From the NCBI RefSeq assembly GCF_037203705.1, contig NZ_JBBCAT010000003.1, positions 186,001 through 250,000 on the forward strand: a stretch of DNA of 64,000 bases. Direction: 5' to 3'. Shown piece by piece: positions 1 to 8,576 of this stretch. The translations under genes were made by a program, and so were the position numbers. Under the pieces are notes generated by a model that saw only the letters and a list, made by a program, of their open reading frames with translations, was not told the DNA's origin and made no database searches. Numbering within the stretch: position 1 is the first letter of the stretch; each line of letters starts with the position of its first letter. Source of the stretch: Prosthecomicrobium sp. N25. GTDB taxonomy: Bacteria > Pseudomonadota > Alphaproteobacteria > Rhizobiales > Ancalomicrobiaceae.

Positions 1-566
1 GTGGTGCAGGGCTTGACCGTCTCCGTCAGGCACCGCTTGCCCGCCGCGAAGGCGACCTGGGTGAAGAAGGAGTGCGGCTCGAACCAGACGAGCTGGCCGC
101 GCAGCGTGGCCGCCGCGTCGGCCGGGGCGGTCCTGAGCTTCTGGACCACGCCGGTCCTCGTCTTCTCGTCGTACCAGCTCTCGTCCCAGGCCCGCTTGCC
201 CTTCACGACCCGGATCTTGCGCGGCACCGACGGACCCTCGAAGTCGACCCGCGAGGCCCACTGCTGCTGCTGCACGTTGGCGACGTAGCGCGTGACCTCG
301 ACCGGCTGGCCGAGCGTGGGCGCCTCCAGGTCCACCATCGTCCCCTTGCCGAGGATCTCGTAGTTGTTGACCTGCCCGATCAGCAGCTGCTGCGACCGGA
401 CGAGCCCCATCGCGGTGCCCGCCTCGCCGAGGATGCGGGGGATGTCCTTGATGGCGACTTGCGAGCCGCACTGCGGACAGGGGCTCTGGGCCCAGGCCGC
501 GGGCGAGACGAGCGCCCCGGCCGCCGAGGCGGCAAGCGCGAATATCAGAGTGTTCATCCTGTTCAT
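1..566 (-). CDS. Secreted protein of unknown function (partial, 3' end off the left edge)
   Basis: I do not recognise this protein. The frame opens at ATG 566 (an in-frame ATG also lies at 557), reads left and leaves the window open, so only about 188 codons of the N-terminal part are seen. Residues 1 to about 25 look like a signal peptide ending near SPAAWAQ, so the protein is probably exported. The mature part begins with CPQCG, a cysteine pair that could form a disulfide or hold a metal; the rest has no motif I can name. An AGGAA lies just before ATG 566. It follows the cytochrome c' gene on the same strand after a 165-base AT-rich gap that holds a possible promoter, so it may be transcribed separately. 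Confidence 0.6.
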   Translation of the reverse strand, partial: MNRMNTLIFALAASAAGALVSPAAWAQSPCPQCGSQVAIKDIPRILGEAGTAMGLVRSQQLLIGQVNNYEILGKGTMVDLEAPTLGQPVEVTRYVANVQQQQWASRVDFEGPSVPRKIRVVKGKRAWDESWYDEKTRTGVVQKLRTAPADAAATLRGQLVWFEPHSFFTQVAFAAGKRCLTETVKPCT

Positions 567-664
567 GGCGTTCCTACCCTATGGCTCGTTCCCACCGGCA
601 TGTCTCGCCGAAGAGACGATCATGTCCGAAGACCCGAACGTTCGCTCTTTAACTGGTATTTTTT

Positions 665-695
665 TATTCTCTACTCACATTTCCACATATGTCAA
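665..695 (-). promoter_or_regulatory. Possible sigma70-type promoter for the secreted-protein gene
   Basis: On the minus strand TTGACA (695-690) is followed by AGAGAATAAAAAA, giving a -10-like AGAGAA at 17 bases or AGAATA at 19 bases. The stretch 640-720 is strikingly AT-rich against the surrounding DNA. It points toward ATG 566, about 100 bases downstream. The -10 match is only fair. Confidence 0.35.
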
Positions 696-731
696 CTCAG
701 CGTCATCTTTATGGGACGAAGAGCTGACTTT

Positions 732-1259
732 TCACTTCTGCGGCACGCTCGGCTGCCCGGTCGACCCCATGAATCCCGCATGGCAGCCGTCGCAGGCCTG
801 GCGGAGGGCGCGCGCCCCCTTCGCCACCCCCGCCTGATCCTTCGCCTGCGAGGCCTCCAGGGCGGCCGCCGACGCCGTCCGGGCGAGGTCGTAGAAGGCG
901 TCGTACCGGGCCCACACCGACGGCAGTGCATTCGTCGCCGTGCCGTCGGGGCCGATCTGGTCCGGCCTGGTCCCGTCCGGGAAGAGGTGCGGGAAGGCCG
1001 CGATCAGCGTGCTGATCAGGTAGGCGCGTTCGGTCAGGTCCTTGAGCGGACCGGTCCCGCCGGCCGCCAGGCCGTCGAGCGCCGTCACCCGCTCCTCGAC
1101 CGCATCCATCAGCAGCTGCCGCGCCTGCACGATGTCGTCCCGGCGCTCCGGTGTGAGCGGCGCCTCGGCGCTCGCACCGGGCGCCACCGCCGTGACGAGG
1201 GCGACGAGTGCGACGACGGCGATCCGGCCCCGCCTCCCTCCCCGATCCGTCCCGAGCAT
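732..1259 (-). CDS. Cytochrome c' (c556)-type periplasmic haem protein
   Basis: A 175-residue protein with an N-terminal signal peptide (hydrophobic stretch about 13-28, cleavage near ASA) and a single haem-binding CDGCH close to the C-terminus. A helical body with one C-terminal CxxCH is the layout of the cytochrome c' family, four-helix-bundle periplasmic haem proteins that bind NO or carry electrons. The ATG at 1259 is preceded by GGAGAAGGGCCG, a clear ribosome site. It sits 59 bases after the DUF6351 gene on the same strand, so the two are probably co-transcribed. Electron partner and ligand cannot be told from sequence. Confidence 0.82.
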   Translation of the reverse strand: MLGTDRGGRRGRIAVVALVALVTAVAPGASAEAPLTPERRDDIVQARQLLMDAVEERVTALDGLAAGGTGPLKDLTERAYLISTLIAAFPHLFPDGTRPDQIGPDGTATNALPSVWARYDAFYDLARTASAAALEASQAKDQAGVAKGARALRQACDGCHAGFMGSTGQPSVPQK

Positions 1260-1318
1260 CGGCCCTTCTCCTGCAAGGGGTGCCGCGGACCGGGAGCCCG
1301 GCCCGCGGCGGACCCGCG

Positions 1319-3529
1319 TCACTGCACCTTGTCGAGGAAGCGGTACTGCCCGTCGGCGCTGAAGAAGGCCCAGGTGCCGCCGGTCTTCACCTGCCCGACG
1401 CCGGGCTTGGTGTAGTCGCAGACGCCGTCCGGGAAGATCTTCCTCAACTGGTCGAGCTGTTCGGCCGACAGCGAGACCTTGTAGTCCTTCGGATCGACCG
1501 GCTTCAGCGCACACTTGAAGACGTCGTCGGTCGCCGGAGCCCCCGCCGCCAGCCGGGCATCGCCGGCGAAGCGGAAGAGAGTGTCGCAGGTCTTCCGGTC
1601 CGTGATCTTCTCGATCTCGCCGACCAGCGCGCCCTGCTTGGTCGGGTAGCAGGCGTCGACGAGCCCTGCCGGCCGGTGCTTGGCCACCTTGCGGGCGAGC
1701 GGCTCGTCCGACTTGTCGTTGACGACCGCGGTCAGCCAGGTGTCGATGGCCGCGAGCCCTTCGCCCGAGACCCGGATCAGCGGCGAGCCGCCGGTGCGCG
1801 TGTCGAGCTGGACCCGTCCGAGGCTGGCCGTGGTCAGCATGACGTGGTTGGCGGCCGACGCCTGGTACTTCTCCAGCCGGGCGCGCATGACCGCGCTGTG
1901 GTAGCCGTCGTGCACGTCCACGCCCGGATCCCCGAGGCCGAGCGGGTCGCCGTCCACGTAGGAGCGGATGTCGACCATCGGCACGGTCGCGAGCGCCCCC
2001 GTGCCGGTCACGCGGCCGGTCTCGTAGGCGCGGCGCAGCGCCTCCGTGTCGCCCGTCATGCGGTCGGCCATGATCTTGCCGTTGATGTCGAGCCCGCCGA
2101 TCCGCTGGTTGATGTCGGCGAACTGCTCGAAACTGATCTTGCCTTCGTTGAAGGGGACGAGCCCGTACTGGACGCCGACGTTGTCGAAGGGATTGCGGGC
2201 GAAGCCCGTCTTCGAATCGCGCCCAAAGATGTTGACCAGGTTGTCCTGATAGGTGCAGCGCACGTTCATCGCCTTGACCTTCGGGTCGCTGGCGATCAGG
2301 TCCTTGACGGTCGCGTCGCAGTTGTCGATCCGCGCGTTCGGGTAGCGCGTGCCGTTGCTGACACAATAGCCCCAGTACTTGCCCGCGAGGGCGCCCATCT
2401 GGTCGCGACTGAACTTGTGCTGCGAGTTCTTGATGGCGTTGGCGATCAGTTCGCAGTCGTAGAGCGGCTGCAGGAAGCTCATCGTGTCCGGGTAGTTGCG
2501 CGCCGGCATGATGCCGTCGAGCAGGCCCGGATAGTTGTTCGCGATCAGGTGCTGCTGCATGGAGCCGCCCGACGCGCCGTGCCCGATGGTGAAGAGCGGC
2601 GGACCGAACTCCTCGATGAAGTGCTCCTTCACCTTGGACATGGTCTCGGCCGACTTCACGTCGTCGTTGTTGGTCCCCATGACGTTGAGCGACCCGGCTG
2701 CCACCGCGTAGCCACGCGTGACGAAGTAGTCGAACAGGCCGCCGCCCAGGTCCTCGATGAAGTACTTGTTGTCCGTGCCGGTCATCATGCCCAGGCCACG
2801 GCCCATGTGGTAGTTGGCCTGGACACCGCCGCCGAAGCTGTAGACGAGCTTGCCGTTCCAGCCCGACGCCTCCGAGGGCGCGCCCGGCGCCGGCAGCGGG
2901 CCGGCCGAGGGATCGTGCAGGATGTTGATCAGGTAGGCCGAGCGGTTGATCACCCCCCGCTCCTGCCGGACGATGAGCGGCACCTCGCGGCCGTCCGTCG
3001 TCTTGGTGGTCCCGACGTCGTTGGGCTTCGGCGACTTCGGGTCGTAGGGCTTCCACTCGCCGCCCTTGGTGCGCAGGAAGTACTCGACCTTGGCGGGCGC
3101 CGCGCAGCTCTCGTCCTTGGCCGGCTCGAGCCCGAAGGTCTCGTTCTCGCAGACGAAGGGCTGCTGCTGCGGACCGGCGAAGAGCGCGCCGTTGACGGGA
3201 TAGTTGGTGAGCGTCAGGCTCGCCTCCCCGGCCGCCGAGGTGGCGGTGAGCTGGTTCGCCCCGTCCTTGAGGTCGCCGACGACCCCGACGAAGCCGCCGC
3301 CCTTGGCGTCCGCCCGGAACGCCGACGAGACGTCGCGGCCGTTGACCGAGACCTTCGGCGCGGCGGCATCGCCGGAGATGCGGACGAGCGCGTCGCCCCC
3401 CGTCACCAGTTCGGGCCGCGAGGAGACGACCTCGACCTTCAGGCCCTTCGTCTGTGCGGCGGCCATGCCGGTGACGGCCGCCGTGAGCACAGCCAGCGAA
3501 GCCGCCAGCGTGATACCTCTTGAGCGCAT
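1319..3529 (-). CDS. DUF6351-type secreted hydrolase-like protein
   Basis: A 736-residue protein with a signal peptide (hydrophobic core to about residue 26, ending GMAAAQ). The segment GHGASGGSMQQHL looks like the nucleophile elbow (G-x-S-G-G) of an alpha/beta-hydrolase, placing it near tannase/feruloyl-esterase-like enzymes; length and overall pattern match what I recall as DUF6351. Paired cysteines in the C-terminal half suggest disulfides and periplasmic or outside location. ATG 3529 is preferred over ATG 3535 because TAGGGAG abuts the first but lies six bases before the second. It lies between a DctM-like permease (upstream) and a cytochrome c', suggesting a small secreted substrate-processing set. 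Substrate unknown; the family name is from memory. Confidence 0.65.
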   Translation of the reverse strand: MRSRGITLAASLAVLTAAVTGMAAAQTKGLKVEVVSSRPELVTGGDALVRISGDAAAPKVSVNGRDVSSAFRADAKGGGFVGVVGDLKDGANQLTATSAAGEASLTLTNYPVNGALFAGPQQQPFVCENETFGLEPAKDESCAAPAKVEYFLRTKGGEWKPYDPKSPKPNDVGTTKTTDGREVPLIVRQERGVINRSAYLINILHDPSAGPLPAPGAPSEASGWNGKLVYSFGGGVQANYHMGRGLGMMTGTDNKYFIEDLGGGLFDYFVTRGYAVAAGSLNVMGTNNDDVKSAETMSKVKEHFIEEFGPPLFTIGHGASGGSMQQHLIANNYPGLLDGIMPARNYPDTMSFLQPLYDCELIANAIKNSQHKFSRDQMGALAGKYWGYCVSNGTRYPNARIDNCDATVKDLIASDPKVKAMNVRCTYQDNLVNIFGRDSKTGFARNPFDNVGVQYGLVPFNEGKISFEQFADINQRIGGLDINGKIMADRMTGDTEALRRAYETGRVTGTGALATVPMVDIRSYVDGDPLGLGDPGVDVHDGYHSAVMRARLEKYQASAANHVMLTTASLGRVQLDTRTGGSPLIRVSGEGLAAIDTWLTAVVNDKSDEPLARKVAKHRPAGLVDACYPTKQGALVGEIEKITDRKTCDTLFRFAGDARLAAGAPATDDVFKCALKPVDPKDYKVSLSAEQLDQLRKIFPDGVCDYTKPGVGQVKTGGTWAFFSADGQYRFLDKVQ

Positions 3530-3596
3530 TTCCATCTCCCTACGAAACCGTTCTTGCCGTCTTGCTTCTTGTTCGAGACCGGGCGACGCCGCCCCG

Positions 3597-4868
3597 TCAG
3601 GTGATGATGCCGGTCAGCTTCGGCGCGAAGAGCAGGACAAGGACCGCCGCGGCTGCCAGCACCGCGAGCGGCGGCCAGGCACGCCGGAAGACCTGCCCGA
3701 CGCTCGAGCCGCCGACCACGTAGCAGGCGAGCGCCGCCGAGATGGCGGTCGGTGCCACGAACTCGGCGAGCGCCGCGATGCCCGAAATCGCCGCGACGTT
3801 GAGGATCATGTCCTGCTTGATGAAGCTGAAGGCCGCCGGAACGCCGATCACGTCGCTCGTCACCATCGCGGTCAGCGCCCCGCCGACGATCGGCATGCCG
3901 AAGAGCAGGCTCGGATAGTTCCACGGCGGCTGCAGCGACATCGTGCCGACCACCACCCAGCCCCGGATGCCCGTCAGGGTCATCACCTGGACCAGCACCC
4001 CGATCGACACCAGCACGGCGGCGAGGAGCAGCGGCGTGCCCGTGAAGGTGGACCCGATCGCCCCGCCGAGCGCGCCCTTCGGCAGCGCCGGCAGCATGAC
4101 GAGACCGCCGATCACCAGCACGAGCGGCGCGGCCGGATCGATGACGCGGGTGCCCGCGAGCCGGACCCCGACCCAGATCAGGATGATCACGGCGAGCGGC
4201 GCGAGCCCCTTCAGCATGTCGCCGTAGCCCGCCGGTCCGGAAAGCGCGGCGGGCCGCGCGCCGGGGCGCTCTTGCCGGGCGAACCACAGGATGCCGGCGA
4301 GCGCGAAGGGCAGCGAGATGGTGAGCAGCGCCGCCGCCACGTTGGTCCACGGCATGTTGGTGCCGTCCGCGACCAGCATGGCCGGCACGTTGATGGGCGG
4401 CGCGATCATGCCGGCCGCCGCCATCACGGCGATGAAGGCCGCGGTCGTCGAATCGTCGAAGCCGACGCGACGCATGGCAGGCACCGCGAAGACGCCCGCC
4501 GACAGCACCGCGACGCCGGCGAGCCCGACGAACATGCCGACCGCGTAGAGCGGCGCCCCGATCATGAAGAGAAGCGGCACCGGGCGGCCGCCGGACAGGC
4601 GCACGAGCCCCTCGGCCGCGGCCTCCGTGGCGCCGCTGAGGCGCATCATGTGGCCGAAGAAGGCGCCGGCGAAGAGCGCCAGCACGAGGTTGATGAAGCC
4701 GAACCCGCCTTCGACGAGATGCCGGAACGGGATCCCGTAGCCGCCGAGGAGCGCGGTCGCCACGGCGGCCGCGATGAAGGCGATCGGCAGCGGCCAGCGC
4801 TGCCAGAGATGCGCCGCCGCGAAGATGGCGACGGCGATCGCCAAGAGTATCCCGGGCTGTAGTTCCAA
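3597..4868 (-). CDS. DctM-like (TRAP large-subunit type) membrane permease
   Basis: A 423-residue, very hydrophobic protein with about 10-12 membrane segments. The architecture (repeated GGxxMxP-like stretches, an AAAGMIAPPINVPAM segment, a C-terminal VLLLFAPKLTGIIT tail) resembles the large membrane subunit of TRAP transporters, which move organic acids with sodium or protons. No small DctQ subunit or DctP binding protein is nearby, so it may work alone. The start is TTG at 4868, supported by GGGGGAGG seven bases upstream. It lies downstream of pgsW on the same strand behind a 226-base gap holding the ACCTGCANNTGCAGGT palindrome. Substrate unknown; a poly-glutamate-related acid is one possibility. 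Confidence 0.7.
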   Translation of the reverse strand: MELQPGILLAIAVAIFAAAHLWQRWPLPIAFIAAAVATALLGGYGIPFRHLVEGGFGFINLVLALFAGAFFGHMMRLSGATEAAAEGLVRLSGGRPVPLLFMIGAPLYAVGMFVGLAGVAVLSAGVFAVPAMRRVGFDDSTTAAFIAVMAAAGMIAPPINVPAMLVADGTNMPWTNVAAALLTISLPFALAGILWFARQERPGARPAALSGPAGYGDMLKGLAPLAVIILIWVGVRLAGTRVIDPAAPLVLVIGGLVMLPALPKGALGGAIGSTFTGTPLLLAAVLVSIGVLVQVMTLTGIRGWVVVGTMSLQPPWNYPSLLFGMPIVGGALTAMVTSDVIGVPAAFSFIKQDMILNVAAISGIAALAEFVAPTAISAALACYVVGGSSVGQVFRRAWPPLAVLAAAAVLVLLFAPKLTGIIT

Positions 4869-5065
4869 CGTCGAGCCTCCCCCAGGCGCACTTTTTCTTC
4901 AAGTTTTCGACGTACGGCGAGCGCGCGCGTAGCGCAGCACCGGCCCTGTGCGACGACGACTTCCCCGTGACTGTTGCTGTCCTTGCGGGCTCCGGGCCCT
5001 TCTCCCTCGAGGCCGGTCCGCATCCGGAACATCGACGAGCTAACGCCCGAGTGAGACCGCCGTGT

Positions 5066-5081
5066 ACCTGCAAATGCAGGT
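5066..5081 (-). promoter_or_regulatory. Palindromic operator candidate, copy 1 (ACCTGCAAATGCAGGT)
   Basis: A perfect 7-base inverted repeat around a 2-base centre, in the 226-base gap upstream of the DctM-like gene. Read on the minus strand it is cACCTGCATTTGCAGGTa. Two further copies lie at 8526-8541 and 10127-10142, oriented the same way relative to the next gene. Confidence 0.6.
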
Positions 5082-5094
5082 GCGACCCGCGATT

Positions 5095-6132
5095 TCACTC
5101 CACCGCGCGGCTTCGCCCGTAGACGGCGGGGTTGCGGCCCGGCACCGGCAGGGGGCGCGGGTCGAACGGGAGACCGGAGTCGAGCGCCATCCGCCGGATG
5201 TTGATGACGTGCAGCACCGGCACGCCGCCGTCCCCGGCGAGCCGCTGCACGAGACCAGGCGCCCCTGCGCTGCAGCCGAGCGGCCGCCGCGAGAGCCCGG
5301 GCGGCAGCTCGAAGGACTGCGGGCAGGTGCCGAGCGCCACGAGCGCGCCGCCCACGTTGACGAGGAGAGCCGGCGCTCGGCCGCCGAGCAGGGTCCGGAT
5401 TCTGTCGGCCAGCCGCTCCGCGAGCGCCGGAAACGGCGGCTCCTCGATGAGCTCCACCCCTTCCCGCGCCGCCGACGCCCTGAGCGCCGCGACCACCTCC
5501 GGCTCCATTCCGTGCGCCACCCCGGCCTCGCCGCCGAAGACCGCGAGCGACGGACGCGTCGCCAGGATCCCCCGTCGCCGCAGGGTGCCGAGCATGTCGA
5601 GCAGCGTGAAGCCAGGGTCCGTGGCGCCGTACATCGAGGCGCTCAGCGAGACGACGACGACCGGGCGGATCCCGATCGCCTCCAGCGCCGCCATGCTGGC
5701 GATGTCCGCCCCCACGAAGGAGCCCGAGAGCACCACCACGGCCGGCGCCCCGCGCGGCAGGCCGAGCCCGTCGACCATGCGCAGGAGCGCGGCGGCGAAG
5801 TCCGGGTTGGTCACGGTCCGCTTGGACGCGAGGTCGCCCATGGTGGTGGTGAGCCCGGTCAACTCCGGCCCGATCAGCCCCGTGCGGTTGGGATCCACCT
5901 CGGGCGGCTGCATCAGGCCGCGCGCGGACTTTTCCGCCGCGATCGCCCGGGTCGCCTCCCGCATCGTCTCGGCCGCGGCGAGCATCTCCGGGAGGCGCGG
6001 ATGCAGCCCGCCGCCCGATACCCGCTCCACCACCTGCCACAGCCCCAGGCAGAGGACCGCGGCGAGGGCCAGCCGGACGCCGCCCCACCGGCCGGCGACC
6101 TGCGGCGCCGGGACGGCGGGCGGCCCGCTCAC
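5095..6132 (-). CDS. pgsW: Poly-gamma-glutamate system protein PgsW
   Basis: A 345-residue protein with an N-terminal membrane anchor (about residues 18-34, after a short cytoplasmic stretch) and a large outer or periplasmic domain rich in G, S and V strands (for example VVVLSGSFVGADI). The pattern fits the poly-gamma-glutamate system family (TIGR04332 as I remember it), whose biochemical role is not settled. The start is GTG 6132, which overlaps the pgsC stop as GTGA, implying translational coupling. Its place directly after pgsB and pgsC is the main support. No PgsA/CapA homologue is in view, so this is an incomplete or alternative poly-gamma-glutamate locus. Confidence 0.72.
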   Translation of the reverse strand: MSGPPAVPAPQVAGRWGGVRLALAAVLCLGLWQVVERVSGGGLHPRLPEMLAAAETMREATRAIAAEKSARGLMQPPEVDPNRTGLIGPELTGLTTTMGDLASKRTVTNPDFAAALLRMVDGLGLPRGAPAVVVLSGSFVGADIASMAALEAIGIRPVVVVSLSASMYGATDPGFTLLDMLGTLRRRGILATRPSLAVFGGEAGVAHGMEPEVVAALRASAAREGVELIEEPPFPALAERLADRIRTLLGGRAPALLVNVGGALVALGTCPQSFELPPGLSRRPLGCSAGAPGLVQRLAGDGGVPVLHVINIRRMALDSGLPFDPRPLPVPGRNPAVYGRSRAVE

Positions 6133-6563
6133 AGGCGCACCGCCAGGACGAGGATGATTCGCGTCGCCGCCGCCGCGATCGCCAGCGCGGCCAGCGTCGG
6201 CAGGATGCCCTGGCGGTCGAACTGGTGCGCCACGAGGCCGGGGACGATGTAGCCGAGGCCCGCCCACTCGATCGGCCCCGGTCCGGCGACCTCGACCAGC
6301 CAGTCCGCCGTCAGCGACAGCGCCAGTCCGGCGAGCACCGTCACCGCGAAGGCTCGCGACCCGAAGAGCACCAGGTGCCTCTGCAGGAGCCGCACCAGGC
6401 CGAAGCACGCGAGGCTCACGAGGAAGAAGCCGAGCAGCGCGGCCGGGCGGTCGAGCAGCAGCGCCACGTAGCCCGGCACGATGATGCCCCCGGCGGTCAG
6501 CCCGATGACTTCCGTAACGAGAAGGCTCACCGGCACCCCGATGACGAGGGCCGCCGTCAGCAT
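6129..6563 (-). CDS. pgsC: Poly-gamma-glutamate biosynthesis membrane protein PgsC/CapC
   Basis: A 144-residue integral membrane protein with four or five hydrophobic segments. The N-terminal TEVIGLTAGGIIVPGYVAL and the later GLGYIVPGLVAHQFDRQG are typical of PgsC/CapC, the small membrane partner of the PgsB ligase. Length is close to the usual 149. ATG 6563 overlaps the end of pgsB by seven bases and its stop overlaps the pgsW GTG by four, so the three genes form one tightly coupled unit. In characterised systems PgsB and PgsC together make the polymer while PgsA is needed for export; that third part is missing here. Confidence 0.85.
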   Translation of the reverse strand: MLTAALVIGVPVSLLVTEVIGLTAGGIIVPGYVALLLDRPAALLGFFLVSLACFGLVRLLQRHLVLFGSRAFAVTVLAGLALSLTADWLVEVAGPGPIEWAGLGYIVPGLVAHQFDRQGILPTLAALAIAAAATRIILVLAVRL

Positions 6564-7732
6564 GCCGGCGGCTCCGGGCCCAGAAGGGCGGCGAGCTCGC
6601 GGCCGAGGCCGGCATAGTTGCCGACCCCCCAGACGGTGGTTCCGGGCGGCACCGCCGCGGCGAGCGCCGCGAGCGCGCGCCGGGGGTCGGGCGGCAGGCC
6701 GACGACGTCCCCGGCCCCGAAGCCGGCCCGCCGCGCCAGCACCGCCGCGAGGCCGTCGCCGGCCACGAAGAGCAGCGGCAGCGGCCGGCGCGCGGCCAGG
6801 AAGCGGACGAAGTGCCGGCTGCGCAGCGGCCGGTCGCGGCGGGCGTTGAGCACCACCACGGGCCGCCCCTCCGGGGGCCGCTCCGCCCAGAGCGCCTCGA
6901 GCGAGACCACGTCGTTGCACGCGAAGGCGTTGGCGAAGCGGATCGTCTTGCCCTCGATCTGTGCCTCCCAGGCGGCGAAGTGCCCGGGATCGGGCAAGGC
7001 GAAGGCCATACCGGCGGCCGCCGCCTCCTCCCCGACCCCGTGGATCCGGCAGGCGGCGAGCGCGAGCGCCCGGTTGGCCGCATCGGGCGCGAGCCCGTCC
7101 GTCTCGACCGTCACCAGCCGCGCCCCGAGCGAAGCCGCACGGGCCCGGAAGCCGTCCGTCGCCGCCTCCCGGGCCGCCACCACGGTCCCGCCCTGCGGGA
7201 TCAGCCAGGCGAGCGCCTCCGCCATCGCGCCGGGCGCCTCGCCGAGCTCCTCGAAATGGTCCGGCCGGGCGTTGGTGACCACGAGCGTCGTGGCCTTGAG
7301 GAGCCGGGCTTCGGACGCCCACAGAAGGTCCGGCCGGATCGCCATGCACTCGACCACGAGCGCGTCAGCGCCCTCCCGCGCCGCCCTTGCGAGAAGCCGC
7401 GCTTGCTCGCGGATCGAGGCCGGTCCCCGCCGCCGGAACGGCTCCTCGCGGCCGTCCGGCGTCAGGAGCCGCGGCTCGGACCCGGTCGCCTTGCCGACGA
7501 CCCGCAGCCCTCCGGCGCGCAGGCCGGCCGCGATCAGCCGGACGGTCGTCGACTTGCCGCGCGTGCCCGCGACGTGGATGACGACGGGAATGCGGGCCCG
7601 GTTCCGCCTGAGGAGGAAGCCGGCGACCGCCAGCCAAAGGGCCGCTGCCAGGAAGCAGAGGACGGCCAGGAGCGCGAGCCGCGGCGCCGGCAGGCGCTCG
7701 GCGAGAACCGGGTCGGTCAGGATCGACAGCAT
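6557..7732 (-). CDS. pgsB: Poly-gamma-glutamate synthase PgsB/CapB (Mur-ligase-like)
   Basis: A 391-residue ATP-dependent amide ligase. Residues about 18-41 form a membrane anchor, followed by the P-loop GTRGKSTT (about 56-63), the position and sequence expected for PgsB/CapB. Further Mur-ligase-like features are NARPDHFEELG and the C-terminal WGVGNYAGLG. The family joins glutamate units by gamma-amide bonds at the membrane together with PgsC. It is followed by pgsC and pgsW with overlaps and preceded, 79 bases away, by a DUF6305-type gene. The ribosome site before ATG 7732 is weak. A role in making a different gamma-linked peptide cannot be excluded. Confidence 0.85.
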   Translation of the reverse strand: MLSILTDPVLAERLPAPRLALLAVLCFLAAALWLAVAGFLLRRNRARIPVVIHVAGTRGKSTTVRLIAAGLRAGGLRVVGKATGSEPRLLTPDGREEPFRRRGPASIREQARLLARAAREGADALVVECMAIRPDLLWASEARLLKATTLVVTNARPDHFEELGEAPGAMAEALAWLIPQGGTVVAAREAATDGFRARAASLGARLVTVETDGLAPDAANRALALAACRIHGVGEEAAAAGMAFALPDPGHFAAWEAQIEGKTIRFANAFACNDVVSLEALWAERPPEGRPVVVLNARRDRPLRSRHFVRFLAARRPLPLLFVAGDGLAAVLARRAGFGAGDVVGLPPDPRRALAALAAAVPPGTTVWGVGNYAGLGRELAALLGPEPPAC

Positions 7733-7811
7733 GCGCCCCGTATGCCCCGCCCGCGCGCGTCCCGTGCCTCGAGAGGGCCGGGCGCCCCTGCCCGCGCCGG
7801 CACCCCGTCCG

Positions 7812-8387
7812 TCAACCGCCGGAGAACAGCTTCTCGAGCGGCTGCTTGAGAGTCGCCGCGCTCTCGATCACGACCATCGGGATGTTGCCGGCCTTCGAAA
7901 TCTTCGTAAAGAGCCCGTCGCCGTCGCTGTCGTTGCGGATGATGAGATAGTTGGCGCGCGGCGCCGCCAGCTCGATCAACTGGTTGGAGAGGGCGTCCCG
8001 GCGATCCTCGCCGCCGATGTGCAGAACGACGACATAGAGGCCCTTGGCCTTCGCCGCGTCCAGCAGGTGGCTGGTCCGGGCGAGCTCGTCGCTGATGCTG
8101 ATGCCCGCGTCGCCGAACCCCTTGAGGCTGGCCCCGACCGCCAGCATGAGGGTCTTGGCCTCGCCGAGCTGGTTCGCCTCGATGTGCGGATCGTACTTGT
8201 ACGGGATCCCGCTGCGCTTCACGGCCAGCTGGACCTGGAAGGCGTCGAGGCTCTGTCCGATGCTGGTCACCAGGGCCGGCGGCTGTGCCTTGTCCTGGGC
8301 GACGGACGGGGCGGCCCACGTCAGGACGGCTCCGCCGACGAGCGCGGCCGCGACGAGGAATTGCCGACGATCAGGCTTCCGGGTCAT
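7812..8387 (-). CDS. DUF6305-type exported protein
   Basis: A 191-residue protein starting MTRKPDRRQFLVAAALVGG, a twin-arginine-like export signal (RRQFL) ending near APSVAQ. The mature part contains LVTSIGQSLDAFQV, VGASLKGFGDAGIS and VVVLHIGGEDRRDALSNQ, which match my memory of DUF6305, a family without known function. GAGGGAACGCAC precedes ATG 8387. It is the first gene of the run DUF6305-pgsB-pgsC-pgsW-DctM and has the second palindrome copy about 140 bases upstream, so it may start the transcript. The domain could bind a small ligand, but no catalytic residue is evident. Confidence 0.68.
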   Translation of the reverse strand: MTRKPDRRQFLVAAALVGGAVLTWAAPSVAQDKAQPPALVTSIGQSLDAFQVQLAVKRSGIPYKYDPHIEANQLGEAKTLMLAVGASLKGFGDAGISISDELARTSHLLDAAKAKGLYVVVLHIGGEDRRDALSNQLIELAAPRANYLIIRNDSDGDGLFTKISKAGNIPMVVIESAATLKQPLEKLFSGG

Positions 8388-8525
8388 GTGCGTTCCCTCG
8401 GGTGCTTCGGTCTCGGCGCGGGGTCCGGTACGGCGGCGGCCAGGGGCGCACGCCCCGGGGCCCGCCGCGGCACCGGACGGATCCGCGGGTCACCCGCATT
8501 GAACGTCGGTTCCCGCCGCCGCAAT

Positions 8526-8541
8526 ACCTGCAAATGGAGGT
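8526..8541 (-). promoter_or_regulatory. Palindromic operator candidate, copy 2 (ACCTGCAAATGGAGGT)
   Basis: Same motif as at 5066 and 10127 with one mismatch in one arm (GGAGGT instead of GCAGGT). On the minus strand it reads cACCTCCATTTGCAGGTatt. It lies in the 189-base gap before the DUF6305/pgsBCW run, about 140 bases from ATG 8387, and outside any coding frame I accept. Confidence 0.55.
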
Positions 8542-8576
8542 GTTCCCCGGCGATTGGGGCCGGCAGGCGGCGCCCC

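Noticed and set aside
1208-3523. Long open frame of 771 codons on the plus strand opposite the DUF6351 gene
   Set aside because: Arg/Gly/Val-rich low-complexity translation with no motif; an antisense shadow of high-GC coding DNA.
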